Part shown: positions 8,725-17,423 of the stretch, one piece after another
Layout of the letters: each line of letters begins with the position of its first letter
Position numbering within the stretch: the stretch's first letter is position 1
Source of the DNA: Mycobacterium sp. KBS0706
GTDB taxonomy: Bacteria; Pseudomonadota; Alphaproteobacteria; DSM-16000; Inquilinaceae
NCBI RefSeq assembly: GCF_005938675.2
Contig: NZ_VCCH02000007.1
Location: 62,001-126,000 of the forward strand
DNA length: 64,000 nt
Direction of reading: 5' to 3'
Position numbers and translations under genes: made by a program
Notes under the pieces: generated by a model
What the model saw: the letters and a program-made list of their open reading frames with translations, nothing else
What the model was told of the DNA's origin: nothing
Database searches by the model: none

Positions 8725-9282
8725 TCAGGGGGGCGTCAGGGGTGAAAGGGACGCCCTGGTCTGGTGCCGCCGGCGCCAGGCGCTCGGGGTCTCGCCCAGC
8801 CAGCGGCGAAACAGCTTCGACAGATGCGCCTGGCTGGCCAGGCCGCAGGCCAGGGCGATCTGGCTCAGCGGGTCGTCGGTGCCCAGCATCAGCTGCTGCG
8901 CCCGCTCCAACCGCAGGCCGGTGATGTAGCGCTGCGGCGTGGCGCCGAAGCTGTCCTTGAAGGCGCGGGCGAAATGGCTGGCGCTCAGCGCCGCCTGCTC
9001 CGCCAGCTCCTCGATCCGCAACGGGCGGTGCAGGGACCGGCGCAGATAGCGGTCGACCCGGCGCTTCTGCCAGGGCGCCAGCCCGCCGCGGGCCCCTTTG
9101 CCCCGGGTCGCGGCCGACAGCGTCAGCAGCGTCACCAGCCGCACCGCCGCGGCGCGCGCCGCCTCCGGGTTCCGGCCCAGCCCGCGGCGGACATCCTCCA
9201 GCAGCGCCTCGGCCGTCTCGGCGGGGCCGCGAGACGCATCGGCGGCCAGGGCCGCGAAGCTTGTCCCGTCCATCTCCATCAC
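8725..9282 (-). CDS. AraC-family transcriptional regulator
   Basis: A short (185-residue) AraC protein made almost only of the C-terminal double helix-turn-helix (about residues 78-175). The first helix-turn-helix is IEELAEQAALSASHFARAF and the second is PLSQIALACGLASQAHLSKL followed by the conserved LGETPSAWRR end. The N-terminal 75 residues are Ala/Arg-rich and show no known sensor domain. It heads the set ohr, hydrolase, small lipoprotein, all in the same direction, which makes those genes its likely targets. The effector is unknown. Confidence 0.88.
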   Translation of the reverse strand: MMEMDGTSFAALAADASRGPAETAEALLEDVRRGLGRNPEAARAAAVRLVTLLTLSAATRGKGARGGLAPWQKRRVDRYLRRSLHRPLRIEELAEQAALSASHFARAFKDSFGATPQRYITGLRLERAQQLMLGTDDPLSQIALACGLASQAHLSKLFRRWLGETPSAWRRRHQTRASLSPLTPP

Positions 9283-9386
9283 CGGTGTCCTCCAGCCCGT
9301 CGTCGATGCTGGATATCTAGTCGAGGGCTGGGGGGATCGCCCGTTAAGGGTTGTGAGCCGTTGTTAGCGACCGCAAAGCACGGTGA

Positions 9387-9418
9387 ACACGGGCCCGGCG
9401 GGAAGGCCGGGTCCGTGT
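9387..9418 (-). terminator. Hairpin terminator after the epoxide hydrolase gene
   Basis: Thirteen-base arms at 9387-9399 and 9406-9418 pair with one mismatch, with a six-base loop. The hairpin begins 22 bases after the epoxide hydrolase stop codon. No clear U-tract follows, as is common in high-G+C genomes. Confidence 0.6.
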
Positions 9419-9439
9419 CCTGTCCCGGCGGTCCAGGGG

Positions 9440-10726
9440 TCAGCGCAGCGAGCGGAAGGCGGCACGGACCTCGCCGGCGAGCAGCTCCGGCTCCTCCCAG
9501 GCGGCGAAATGGCCGCCCTTGTCGACCTCGTTGAAGTAGATGAGCGTGTGATAGGCGCGCTCGACCCAGCTGCGCGGCGCCCGATAGATCTCGCCCGGGA
9601 AGATCGTCACCGCCGCCGGCAGCGAAATGTCCACCGCGTTGAAGTTGTTGGAGTGATCCTCCCAATAGATCTGCGCCGCGGAGGTGGCGCTGTCGGTCAG
9701 CCAGTACAGCGAGATGTCGTCCAGGATCTCGTCGCGGGTCAGTGACTTCTCCGGGTCGCCGCCGCTATAGGTCCATTGCGCGATCTTGTCGTACATCCAG
9801 GCGGCCTGGCCGACCGGGGAATCCGCCAGGGCGTAGCCCACGGTCTGCGGCCGGGTCACCATCATGGCCGAGTAGCCGGTGTTGTTCCGGTAGAAGTCGT
9901 TCAGCTGGTCGTAGGCGGCCTTCTCCGGGGCCGGCAGCCCGGCCGGGGCAGGCAGGCCCTGCGCCAGCAGCGGCTGCAGCTCGGCCGGCACCGTCGCGGG
10001 CATGTTGACATGGATGCCGATCAGCCCCGGCACCTTCTGCATCGCCATCCGGTGCGAGATCACCGATCCGCAATCGCCGCCCTGCGACACGAAGCGCTTG
10101 TAGCCCAGCCGCGCCATCAGCTCGCCCCAGGCGCGGGCGATATGGTCCGAGCCCCAGCCGGTGGCGGTCGGCTTGCCGGAGAAGCCGAAGCCCGGCAGCG
10201 ACGGCACGACGAGGTGGAACGCGTCCTCCGCGCTGCCGCCATGGGCCGTGGGGTCGGTCAGCGGGCCGATGACCCTCACCAGCTCCAGGATCGACCCCGG
10301 CCAGCCATGGGTCATGATCAGCGGCAGGGCGTTGTCGTGCTTCGAGCGGACATGGATGAACTGGATGTCCAGCCCGTCGATCTCGGTCACGAACAGCGGC
10401 AGGGCGTTCAGCTTCGCCTCGACCTTGCGCCAGTCGTAGTCGGTGCCCCAGTACCGCACCAGCGCCTGCAGCCGCGCCAGCTGCACACCCTGCGACGCGT
10501 CGGCGACGGTCTCCTTGCCCGGCCAGCGCGTCGCCGCGATGCGCCGGCGCAGGTCGGTCAGCGCATCCTCCGGAATCTCGACGCGGAACGGGCGGATCGC
10601 GCCGCCCTGGGTGGCGGCCGCGGCCAGCCGCGCGGGCAGGAAGCTCAGCGTGCCGGCGGCGGCTATCATGGTTGCGGACGTCGCCAGGAAGCCGCGCCGG
10701 GTGGCGGGCGGCACTGCGTCGGACAT
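9440..10726 (-). CDS. Tat-exported epoxide hydrolase with EHN domain
   Basis: A 428-residue enzyme. The N-terminus has a twin-arginine signal (TRRGFLATS, residues 9-17). An EHN domain typical of epoxide hydrolases follows (RPFRVEIPEDALTDLRRRI, from residue 45). The alpha/beta-hydrolase core has HGWPGS (140-145), the nucleophile loop GGDCG with Asp218, and His406 in KGGHFAAWE. The loop has Cys where GGDWG is more usual, which may alter the active site. It hydrolyses epoxides to diols, presumably in the periplasm. It is divergent from the 945-residue regulator, 176 bases away, which is the likely controller. Confidence 0.9.
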   Translation of the reverse strand: MSDAVPPATRRGFLATSATMIAAAGTLSFLPARLAAAATQGGAIRPFRVEIPEDALTDLRRRIAATRWPGKETVADASQGVQLARLQALVRYWGTDYDWRKVEAKLNALPLFVTEIDGLDIQFIHVRSKHDNALPLIMTHGWPGSILELVRVIGPLTDPTAHGGSAEDAFHLVVPSLPGFGFSGKPTATGWGSDHIARAWGELMARLGYKRFVSQGGDCGSVISHRMAMQKVPGLIGIHVNMPATVPAELQPLLAQGLPAPAGLPAPEKAAYDQLNDFYRNNTGYSAMMVTRPQTVGYALADSPVGQAAWMYDKIAQWTYSGGDPEKSLTRDEILDDISLYWLTDSATSAAQIYWEDHSNNFNAVDISLPAAVTIFPGEIYRAPRSWVERAYHTLIYFNEVDKGGHFAAWEEPELLAGEVRAAFRSLR

Positions 10727-10902
10727 GATCGTTCCTCTGCTGCGGGACGGACCGGCCGAAATGGGCCGGTGCGTGCGCGACCCTAGCGCCGGGTCCGCGC
10801 CCGTGCTTTCACGGGACCGCCGGGTTTGCCGCCGATTGCTGGATTCTGCGCCGGCCCTTCCCCTAGGATGCGGCCGATTCGAACCGTGGCGGAGAGTGGC
10901 GC

Positions 10903-13740
10903 GTGATGATGGGGCCGACCCAGGCTGGGGACGTTTTCTCCTTCGGTCCCTTCCGCCTGGCCGCGGGCGAGCGGCTGCTGACCCGGGAGGGCGCCCCGGT
11001 CGACCTGGGCGCGCGGGCGCTGGACATCCTGGTCGCCCTGGTCTCGCGCCCGAACGAGCCGGTCGGCAAGCGCGAGCTGATGGCCGAGGTGTGGCCCGAC
11101 GTGACGGTCGAAGAGGGCAGCCTGCGCTTCCACATCGCCGGGCTGCGCAAGGCGCTGGGCGATGGCCAGGACGGCGCGCGCTACATCACCACCCTGCCGG
11201 GCCGGGGATACTGCTTCGTCGCGCCGGTGCTGCGGTCGGCCCCGCCGGCCCAGGCGGCTTCCTTCACCGGCGCCACCTTCCTGCCGGCACGGCTGGCGCG
11301 GATGGTCGGGCGGGAGGAGGAGATCCAGGCGCTGTCGGCCCAGCTGGCCGCGGCGCGCTTCGTCACCATCGTCGGCCCCGGCGGGGTCGGCAAGACCACG
11401 GTGGCAGCCGCGGTGGCACATGAGCTGCTGCAGGCCTTCGCCGGCGCCGCCCTGTTCGTGGATTTCGGGCTGCTGACCGATCCCCGCCTGGTGCCGGTCG
11501 CGGTGGCGTCGATGCTGGGCCTGCCGATCCAGTCGGAGGATCCGGCCCCGCGCCTGATCGCCCATCTGCGCGACCGGCGCTTCCTGCTGGTGCTCGACAG
11601 CTGCGAGCATGTGATCGACGGCGCGGCCGCCCTGGCGGCGGAGATCTTCCGGACCGCGCCCGAGGTGCACATCCTGGCCACCAGCCGCGAGGCGCTGCGG
11701 GTCGAGGGCGAGCAGGTCCGCCCCCTGGCGCCGCTGGCCAGCCCGCCGGAGGACTCCGGCCTCACCGCCGCGACGGCCGGGGCGTTCCCCGCCATCCGGC
11801 TGTTCCTGGAGCGTGCCGCCGCGGCCGGGGCCCCGCTCGAGCTCAGCGACGCGGACGCCGCGCTGGTGGCGGAGATCTGCCGCCGGCTCGACGGCGTGGC
11901 GCTGGCGATCGAGCTGGCGGCCGGCCGGGTCCAGGCCTATGGCCTGCGCCAGACCGCGGCCCTGCTGGACCAGCGCCTGCCGCTGTCCTGGCCCGGCCAG
12001 CGCAACGCGCCGCCGCGGCAGCGCACGCTGCAGGCGACGCTGGATTGGAGCTACGACCTGCTGTCGGAGCCGGAGCGGCTGGTGCTGCGCCGGCTCGCCG
12101 TGTTCGTCGGGCCGTTCACCATGGAGGCGGCGCTGGGCGTGGTGACCGGCGGGGCGGTGGACGACGCCCTGCTGTTCGGCGCGATCGACAGCCTGGTCGC
12201 CAAGTCGATGGTTGCGACCCGCCCGGTCGGCGCGATGATGCGCTACCGCCTGCTGGACACCACCCGCGCCTATGCCCTGCAGATCGCCGGCGAGGCCGGG
12301 CGCGCCGATCTGGCCGCGCGCCATGCCGGCTATTACCGGCGCTGGCTGGAGCAGCTCGGCGGCGACTGGCCGACCCTGTCGAACGCGGCGGAGCGAGGGC
12401 CGTATCTGTCCGCCATGAACAATGTGCGCGCGGCGCTGGACTGGTGCTTCGGCCCGGGCGGCGATGCCGGGCTCGGCGTCGCGCTGGCCGCGGCGGCGGC
12501 GCCGGTGTTCCTGGCGATGTCGCTGCTGACGGAATGCCGGCGCTGGTCGGAGCGGGCGATCCTCGCCCTCGACGGCGATACCCGCGGCGGCGACGACGAG
12601 ATGCATCTCCAGGCGGCGCTGGGGATGGCGCTGCTGGTCCTGCAGGGCGGCAGCGACGCGGCGCGCACGGCGCTGGAGCGGGGCCTGGCGATCGCCGATA
12701 CCCGCGGCGACGCCCTCGGCCAGCTGCTGCTGCTGGGGCCGCTGCACATGTTCCACCTGCGCACCGGCACGTTCGACAGCGCCCTGGAGCTGGGGAGGCG
12801 GGGCGCCGCCCTGGCCGGGTCGGTGGCGGATCCGGCTGCCGCGGCGCTGGCGCATTTCCTGCTCGGCATCTCGCTGCACCTGGCCGGCGACCTCGGGGGC
12901 GCCCGGGCCGCGCTGGAGGCAGCGCTGCGGCACCAGCCGGGCGGGCCGCGGGCGAGCACGATCTATCTCGGCTTCGAGGGCCAGAACCTGTCGGGCGCCA
13001 TCCTGGCCCGGACCCTGTGGTTGCAGGGCCATCCGGACCAGGCGGCGGAGCAGGCGCGCCGGGCCGTGCGCGAAGCCGAGCGGATGGACCATCCCGTCAC
13101 TCTGTCCGTGGCCATGATCTGGGCGATCACCGTGTTCCTGTGGACCGGCGACCTGCGCAGCGCCGAGCAGCATGTGGCGTGGTTCACCGCCCGCGCCGGC
13201 TCCCATTCCCTCGGCCCGTATCTCGCCGTCGGGCAGGCCCTCGGCGGTGCGCTGGCCCTTCGCCGCGGCGATGCGGCGGCCGCGGTCGAGGCCCTGCAGG
13301 ACGGCCTGGCGGCGCTGCACGAGGCGCGCTACGAGGTGCTGACCACGGCGCTCGAGATCGCGCTGACCGAAGGGCTCGCGGCGACCGGTCGGGCGGTCGA
13401 AGGCCTGGACCTGGTCGAGGAGACGATCCGGCGGGTCGAGGCCCGCGGCGACCTCGTCTACATGCCGGAGCTGCTGCGGGTGAAGGGGCTGCTGCTGGCG
13501 GCATCGCAGGCGGTGGGCGCCGAGGCCTGCTTCCGCCAGTCGCTGGACCGGAGCCGAGGCCAGGGCGCGCTGGCCTGGGAGCTGCGGGCCGCCGCCGGTC
13601 TCGCCGCGCTGCTGGCCGGGCAGGGCCGGTCCGGCGAAGCCGCGGCGCTGCTGCGGCCGGTGTTCGACCGATTCACCGAAGGCGCGGAGACGGCGGATTT
13701 GCAGGCCGCCGCCCGCCTGCTGGCGATGCTGGAGGCGTGA
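10903..13740 (+). CDS. Winged-helix regulator fused to an NTPase and helical repeats
   Basis: A 945-residue multidomain regulator. Residues about 10-105 are an OmpR/PhoB-type winged helix (FSFGPFRLAAGERLLTREG, then ELMAEVWPDV and the YITTLPGRGYCF wing). A STAND-type P-loop ATPase follows, with Walker A VGPGGVGKTT near residue 157 and Walker B-like FLLVLDSCEH. The C-terminal half is Ala/Leu-rich helical and TPR-like. No receiver domain is present, so it is not a response regulator. Such proteins couple ligand- and ATP-dependent oligomerisation to DNA binding. It is transcribed away from the epoxide hydrolase, which it probably regulates. The signal is unknown. Confidence 0.88.
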   Translation: MMMGPTQAGDVFSFGPFRLAAGERLLTREGAPVDLGARALDILVALVSRPNEPVGKRELMAEVWPDVTVEEGSLRFHIAGLRKALGDGQDGARYITTLPGRGYCFVAPVLRSAPPAQAASFTGATFLPARLARMVGREEEIQALSAQLAAARFVTIVGPGGVGKTTVAAAVAHELLQAFAGAALFVDFGLLTDPRLVPVAVASMLGLPIQSEDPAPRLIAHLRDRRFLLVLDSCEHVIDGAAALAAEIFRTAPEVHILATSREALRVEGEQVRPLAPLASPPEDSGLTAATAGAFPAIRLFLERAAAAGAPLELSDADAALVAEICRRLDGVALAIELAAGRVQAYGLRQTAALLDQRLPLSWPGQRNAPPRQRTLQATLDWSYDLLSEPERLVLRRLAVFVGPFTMEAALGVVTGGAVDDALLFGAIDSLVAKSMVATRPVGAMMRYRLLDTTRAYALQIAGEAGRADLAARHAGYYRRWLEQLGGDWPTLSNAAERGPYLSAMNNVRAALDWCFGPGGDAGLGVALAAAAAPVFLAMSLLTECRRWSERAILALDGDTRGGDDEMHLQAALGMALLVLQGGSDAARTALERGLAIADTRGDALGQLLLLGPLHMFHLRTGTFDSALELGRRGAALAGSVADPAAAALAHFLLGISLHLAGDLGGARAALEAALRHQPGGPRASTIYLGFEGQNLSGAILARTLWLQGHPDQAAEQARRAVREAERMDHPVTLSVAMIWAITVFLWTGDLRSAEQHVAWFTARAGSHSLGPYLAVGQALGGALALRRGDAAAAVEALQDGLAALHEARYEVLTTALEIALTEGLAATGRAVEGLDLVEETIRRVEARGDLVYMPELLRVKGLLLAASQAVGAEACFRQSLDRSRGQGALAWELRAAAGLAALLAGQGRSGEAAALLRPVFDRFTEGAETADLQAAARLLAMLEA

Positions 13741-13785
13741 AGGGGGAGGAGAGGGCGCACGGGCCCTTCCGGCCCACGCTTTTAT

Positions 13786-13860
13786 CCGTCATTCCCGCGA
13801 AAGCGGGAATCTTCCCCGGTGCAGGCGTAGCGAGATCCCCGCTTTCGCCGGGATTGACGA
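13786..13860. repeat. Palindromic repeat, CCCGCGAAAGCGGGAAT family
   Basis: The left part carries the compact hairpin ATTCCCGCGAAAGCGGGAAT (13791-13810). The right part (about 13835-13860) holds a degenerate inverted copy around CCCCGCTTTCGCCGGGATTGACG. It lies in the convergent gap between the 945-residue regulator and ampR, so it could act as a bidirectional terminator. Confidence 0.75.
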
Positions 13861-13919
13861 TGTTTTGAATGGGACGATGCGCGCGGATGCGCTCAGCCGG
13901 CCGAGTCCGGATGTTGGCG

Positions 13920-14792
13920 CTAAGCTCCATCGATCTCCGTCGCGATCCACCGGGCAAAGGCCTGCATCGACGCGGTCTCGGTTCTCGACTTCAGCCGGGT
14001 CAGCCAGTAGCTGCCCGTCGACGCCGTGACGTCGAAGGGCTGGACGATCCGCCCCGCCTCGATCTCCCGCGTGAACATGGCGACGGGGACGAGAGCCACG
14101 CCGACCCCCTGCGCCGCCGCCTCGACCAGGGTCAGCGACGAGTCGAACATCCAGCCGCGCAGCTTCGGCGGCTCGATGCCGGCGGCCCGGAACCACAGGC
14201 CCCATTCATCCACCCGGTATGATCGCAGCAACTGCTCGTTGGCCAGATCCGCCGGGCTGCGCAGGCGCGGGCGCAGCGACGGGGCGCAGACCGGCGACAG
14301 CGGCGCGTCCATCAGCCGGGCCGCATCGGTCCCATGCCAGGCGCCGTCGCCGAAGCGGATGAACCAGTCCAGCCCGTCGAGCAGCATGTCGGCGGTGTTG
14401 TTGTTGGTCTTGATCCGCAGGTCGACGAAGGGGTTCTGCTGCTTGAAGCCGTGCAGCCGCCGCAGCAGCCAGCCGGTGGCGAAGGCGGCGACCACGCCGA
14501 CGGTCAGGATCTCCCGGAAATTGCCGTCCTCGAACTGGCTCAGCGTCGCGCTCATGCGCCGGAACGCGTCGGTCAGCACCGGCAGCAGCGCCAGCCCCTC
14601 ATCGGTCAGGGCCAGGCCGCGCGGCAGGCGCTCGAACAGGGTCACGCCCAGCGTCGCCTCCAGCGCCTTGACCTGATGGCTGATGGCGGTCTGCGTCACC
14701 CGCAGCTCCAGCCCCGCGCGGGTGAAGCTGCCCAGCCGGGCGGACGCCTCGAAGGCCCGCAGGGCGTTGAGCGGCATCTTCGAGACGTCCAT
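13920..14792 (-). CDS. ampR: LysR-type regulator AmpR controlling the beta-lactamase
   Basis: A 290-residue LysR-type regulator. The N-terminal winged helix-turn-helix shows the AmpR/GcvA signature (LGSFTRAGLELRVTQTAISH, then VKALEATLGVTLFERLPRGL). The effector domain follows, with YRVDEWGLWFRAAG in the middle. AmpR proteins sense peptidoglycan fragments: muropeptides activate and UDP-MurNAc-pentapeptide represses. It is divergent from a class A beta-lactamase gene, the classic ampR-bla arrangement, with 140 bases between the two starts. I infer inducible resistance. Other LysR members of the GcvA group look similar, but the neighbour makes AmpR the best call. Confidence 0.88.
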   Translation of the reverse strand: MDVSKMPLNALRAFEASARLGSFTRAGLELRVTQTAISHQVKALEATLGVTLFERLPRGLALTDEGLALLPVLTDAFRRMSATLSQFEDGNFREILTVGVVAAFATGWLLRRLHGFKQQNPFVDLRIKTNNNTADMLLDGLDWFIRFGDGAWHGTDAARLMDAPLSPVCAPSLRPRLRSPADLANEQLLRSYRVDEWGLWFRAAGIEPPKLRGWMFDSSLTLVEAAAQGVGVALVPVAMFTREIEAGRIVQPFDVTASTGSYWLTRLKSRTETASMQAFARWIATEIDGA

Positions 14793-14831
14793 GGTCCGAT
14801 CCGGCTAAGGCCAACTTCAGCTCATGTCTAT

Positions 14832-14852
14832 GCCAAGCATTCCTCGTTTGGC
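14832..14852. promoter_or_regulatory. Candidate AmpR binding site
   Basis: GCCAA and TTGGC stand as perfect inverted arms around an 11-base spacer, the spacing typical of LysR-type sites. The dyad lies 40 bases upstream of the ampR start and 81 bases before the beta-lactamase start, inside the shared promoter region. Assignment to AmpR rests on position and spacing only. Confidence 0.5.
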
Positions 14853-14932
14853 CAGGGGCATGGCGTCCGTCTATTCAAGCTCGAACGGCGATGCCGACAC
14901 ACTGGCAGCCACCCCACTCATGGAGACAGGAT

Positions 14933-15814
14933 TTGACGATCTTGGTATCGCGCCGGCTGGCGCTGGCCGGCTCTCTGCTCGCGGTTCCTGCGCTGGCCTC
15001 GGCAGCGCGGGCGCAGTCCGGCGGCGACGCCGCGGCCCGGCTGGCCGAGCTCGAACGCGTCCATGGCGGCCGCCTCGGCGTGGCGGCGCTGAACCTCGCG
15101 ACCGGTGCGCGCATCGGGTACCGGGCCGATGAGCGCTTCCTGCTGTGCAGCACCTTCAAGGCCCTGGCGGCGGCCTTCGTCCTGGCTCGCGTCGACCGGA
15201 AGCAGGAGCGGCTGGACCGGCGCATCGTGTTTTCGCGCAAGGATCTCGTCGGCAAGTCGGTGCTCGAGCCGCGGGTCGGCAGGGCCGGGGCGACGATGGC
15301 CGAGCTGTGCGATGCGGCGGTGACGTACAGCGACAACACGGCGGGCAATCTGCTGCTCGCCAGCTTCGGCGGTCCGGTCGGGCTGACCGCCTTCCTCCGC
15401 TCGCTGGGCGACGAGGTCTCGCGGCTGGACCGCATCGAGCCGGGACTGAACGCCTATGCCGGGCCGGGCGACCCGCGCGACACCACGACGCCGGCGGCGA
15501 TGCTGGAGACGCTGCGCAAGCTGCTGTTCGGCGACGCGCTGTCGCCCGCCTCGCGCCACCAGCTGGCGGCGTGGCTGATCACCAACAAGACCGGCGATAC
15601 CCGGCTGCGGGCCGGCTTCCCGGCGGGCTGGCTGGTCGGCGACAAGACCGGCACCGGCGGCAACGCCGAAGGCAGCACCAACGACGTCGCCGTCGCCTGG
15701 CCGCCGGATCGCGGCACGGTGATCGTCACCGCCTATTGCGAGCTGCCGTCGCAGACCTTCGAGCAGCGCAACCCGGTGGTCGCCGAGATCGGCCGGATCG
15801 TCGCGCAGGTCTGA
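14933..15814 (+). CDS. bla: Class A serine beta-lactamase
   Basis: A 293-residue precursor with a twin-arginine-type signal (SRRLALAGSLLA, cleavage likely after ARA at residue 27). It carries all class A motifs: STFK (73-76, catalytic Ser73), SDN (133-135), an omega-loop EPGLN with Glu169 and Asn173, and KTG (238-240). Cys72 precedes the serine, as in CTX-M and PenA enzymes. The residue equivalent to Ambler 238 is Gly, so the Cys69-Cys238 disulfide of class A carbapenemases is absent. I chose TTG 14933, seven bases after GGAG. An ATG at 14891 has no ribosome site and would disrupt the signal peptide. It hydrolyses penicillins and probably some cephalosporins; the spectrum cannot be read from sequence. 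Confidence 0.93.
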   Translation: MTILVSRRLALAGSLLAVPALASAARAQSGGDAAARLAELERVHGGRLGVAALNLATGARIGYRADERFLLCSTFKALAAAFVLARVDRKQERLDRRIVFSRKDLVGKSVLEPRVGRAGATMAELCDAAVTYSDNTAGNLLLASFGGPVGLTAFLRSLGDEVSRLDRIEPGLNAYAGPGDPRDTTTPAAMLETLRKLLFGDALSPASRHQLAAWLITNKTGDTRLRAGFPAGWLVGDKTGTGGNAEGSTNDVAVAWPPDRGTVIVTAYCELPSQTFEQRNPVVAEIGRIVAQV

Positions 15815-15825
15815 GCGGGCGTCGC

Positions 15826-15853
15826 GGCACGGCCGGGGCATCCCGGCCGTGCC
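15826..15853. terminator. Bidirectional hairpin terminator between bla and ohr
   Basis: A perfect 12-bp stem (15826-15837 with 15842-15853) closes on a GCAT tetraloop. It occupies the convergent gap between the beta-lactamase and the second ohr gene, so it can terminate both. Confidence 0.75.
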
Positions 15854-15862
15854 GCCGTTGCG

Positions 15863-16288
15863 TCAGGCGATGTGCAGCCGGACGTCGACATTGTTGCGGG
15901 TGGCGTTGGAGTAGGGGCAGACGTGGTGCGCCTTCTCCACCAGCGCCTGCGCCTGGGCCTTGTCCAGGCCGGGCAGCGAGATCGTCAGGTCGACATCGAT
16001 GCCGAAGCCGCCCGGGATCTCGCCGATGCCGACCTCGGCCTTGACCGATGCGTCGGGCGAGATCTGCACCTTCTCCTTGCCGGCGACGAACCGGATGGCG
16101 CCCAGGAAGCAGGCGGAATAGCCGGAGGCGAACAGCTGCTCCGGATTGGTGGCGCCGCCCTTGCCGCCCATCTCCTTCGGCACGGCCAGGGGCAGGTCGA
16201 TGATGCCGTCGGACGACTTCGAGCGCCCGTCGCGGCCGCCGGTCGAGGTCGAGGTGGCCTTGTAGATGATCTTCTCAGGCTTGCTCAT
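15863..16288 (-). CDS. ohr: Organic hydroperoxide resistance protein (Ohr family), second copy
   Basis: A 141-residue Ohr protein with redox cysteines Cys60 (GYSACF) and Cys124 (CPYSNAT). The start is ATG 16288 behind AGGAGC; the open frame extends further upstream without homology. It is clearly diverged from the ohr at 8.3 kb, for example with an insertion-like LAVPKEMGGKGG segment, so the two are not a recent duplication. The function is thiol-dependent reduction of organic and fatty-acid hydroperoxides in the cytoplasm. No obvious regulator is adjacent. Confidence 0.93.
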   Translation of the reverse strand: MSKPEKIIYKATSTSTGGRDGRSKSSDGIIDLPLAVPKEMGGKGGATNPEQLFASGYSACFLGAIRFVAGKEKVQISPDASVKAEVGIGEIPGGFGIDVDLTISLPGLDKAQAQALVEKAHHVCPYSNATRNNVDVRLHIA

Positions 16289-16381
16289 GGGATGCTCCTG
16301 GGTTGGGCCGCACCGTGATGCGGCCGGGGAAGACGGTACAGAGATGGGATGGCAGCCTGAGGCTGCCACCCGGCTGCGGCG

Positions 16382-17353
16382 CTATTGGTCGAAGCGCCGG
16401 GGATCGACCGCGGCGAAGCTGCTGCCGCGGCCGAAATCGTCGAAGCGGACCACCAGCGGCGCCGGCGACGGGTCGCGATAGGGTCCGAACTTGAAGTACT
16501 GGTCGCCGCCGCCCGGGACGCCGATCGGGCCGCGCACGGTGGCGACCGGCCGGCCGTCGGCCCAGATCTCGACCAGGTCGTCGGGCCGGCCGGCGACGCG
16601 CAGATGCACCACCATGTCGACCCAGGCGCCGAAGGGCGAGGGCAGCGGCGCCGTGCGGTCGATGGCGAGGCCGCGGCTGCACTCGGCCGCGCGGTCCGGC
16701 GGCCCGGCGTCCAGCTCGCCATCCAACTCGGGGGTGCCGCCATGCAGGAAGCTGCGCCTGCCGTCGGGAAAGTCCGAGAAGTCGTAGCCGTCCTGCCAGG
16801 CGACCAGCACCCGGCATTGCCGGACGGGCGACGCGGTCTCCTGCTCCACCGTCAAATGGAAGGCGCCGCCCTTGAAGCGCTGGGCCAGGATCGGGCTCCG
16901 GCTGGCGTCCTGCTTCCACTGGCCGACCACCAGCCGGTTGCCGCCGGCCCCGGCGTCCGGGCTGTCGATGCGGAAGCTGAAGCCGAACCAGCGGTCCGTG
17001 CCCGGCGGCTCGGTCGATTGCAGCCACAGCTCGGCGCGCTGGTCGTCCTCCGGCGCGAACACCGCCCCCGGCGCGGTGTCGAGGCAGCCGCTGCGCTGCC
17101 GCTCGATCTCCGCCTTCGGGATGGCCGGCGGCATGGTCGCGTCCGGCAGCAGGGCCATGCCGGCGGCATAGCGGCCGGAGCGCACCACCGTCTCCTCGAT
17201 GAAGAAGCGGTTCTCCGCCCGCGGGCAGGGGGCCCAGAGCTGCGGGTCGATGCGGCCCGATTCGAATCCATCGCTGATCTCGGCGGCGGCCGGTGCTGTG
17301 GCCAGGATCAGGACGGCCGGCAGCAGGAGCCGCCGCGACAAGGCTGCGAGCAT
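16382..17353 (-). CDS. Secreted polysaccharide-lyase-like protein, copy 1
   Basis: A 323-residue protein with a Sec signal peptide (residues 1-24, ending APAAAE). The body resembles the heparin-lyase-I/alginate-lyase jelly-roll family (PF14099 type). Landmarks are FGFSFRIDSP, VVGQWKQD, the FHLTVEQE strand, GAWVDMVVHLRV and KFGPYRDP. Four cysteines are shared with the neighbouring paralogue, suggesting two disulfides. It likely acts on a polysaccharide outside the cytoplasm, but the catalytic residues and substrate are not assignable from sequence alone. It forms a tandem pair with the gene upstream, 70 bases away. Confidence 0.75.
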   Translation of the reverse strand: MLAALSRRLLLPAVLILATAPAAAEISDGFESGRIDPQLWAPCPRAENRFFIEETVVRSGRYAAGMALLPDATMPPAIPKAEIERQRSGCLDTAPGAVFAPEDDQRAELWLQSTEPPGTDRWFGFSFRIDSPDAGAGGNRLVVGQWKQDASRSPILAQRFKGGAFHLTVEQETASPVRQCRVLVAWQDGYDFSDFPDGRRSFLHGGTPELDGELDAGPPDRAAECSRGLAIDRTAPLPSPFGAWVDMVVHLRVAGRPDDLVEIWADGRPVATVRGPIGVPGGGDQYFKFGPYRDPSPAPLVVRFDDFGRGSSFAAVDPRRFDQ

Positions 17354-17423
17354 GATCGTCCCGGTGTATCGGGCCGTGGCAGGATAGGCGTCCGGCCCGA
17401 CGCAGCCAAGCGGCGCCGGTTCC

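Noticed and set aside
14891..14932. ATG start for the beta-lactamase at 14891
   Set aside because: No ribosome site is present and the extra residues would bury the signal peptide. GGAG lies seven bases before TTG 14933.
14933..15814. Class A carbapenemase of the KPC/SME type
   Set aside because: The Cys before the catalytic serine is present, but the residue after KTGT is Gly, so the diagnostic Cys69-Cys238 disulfide cannot form.
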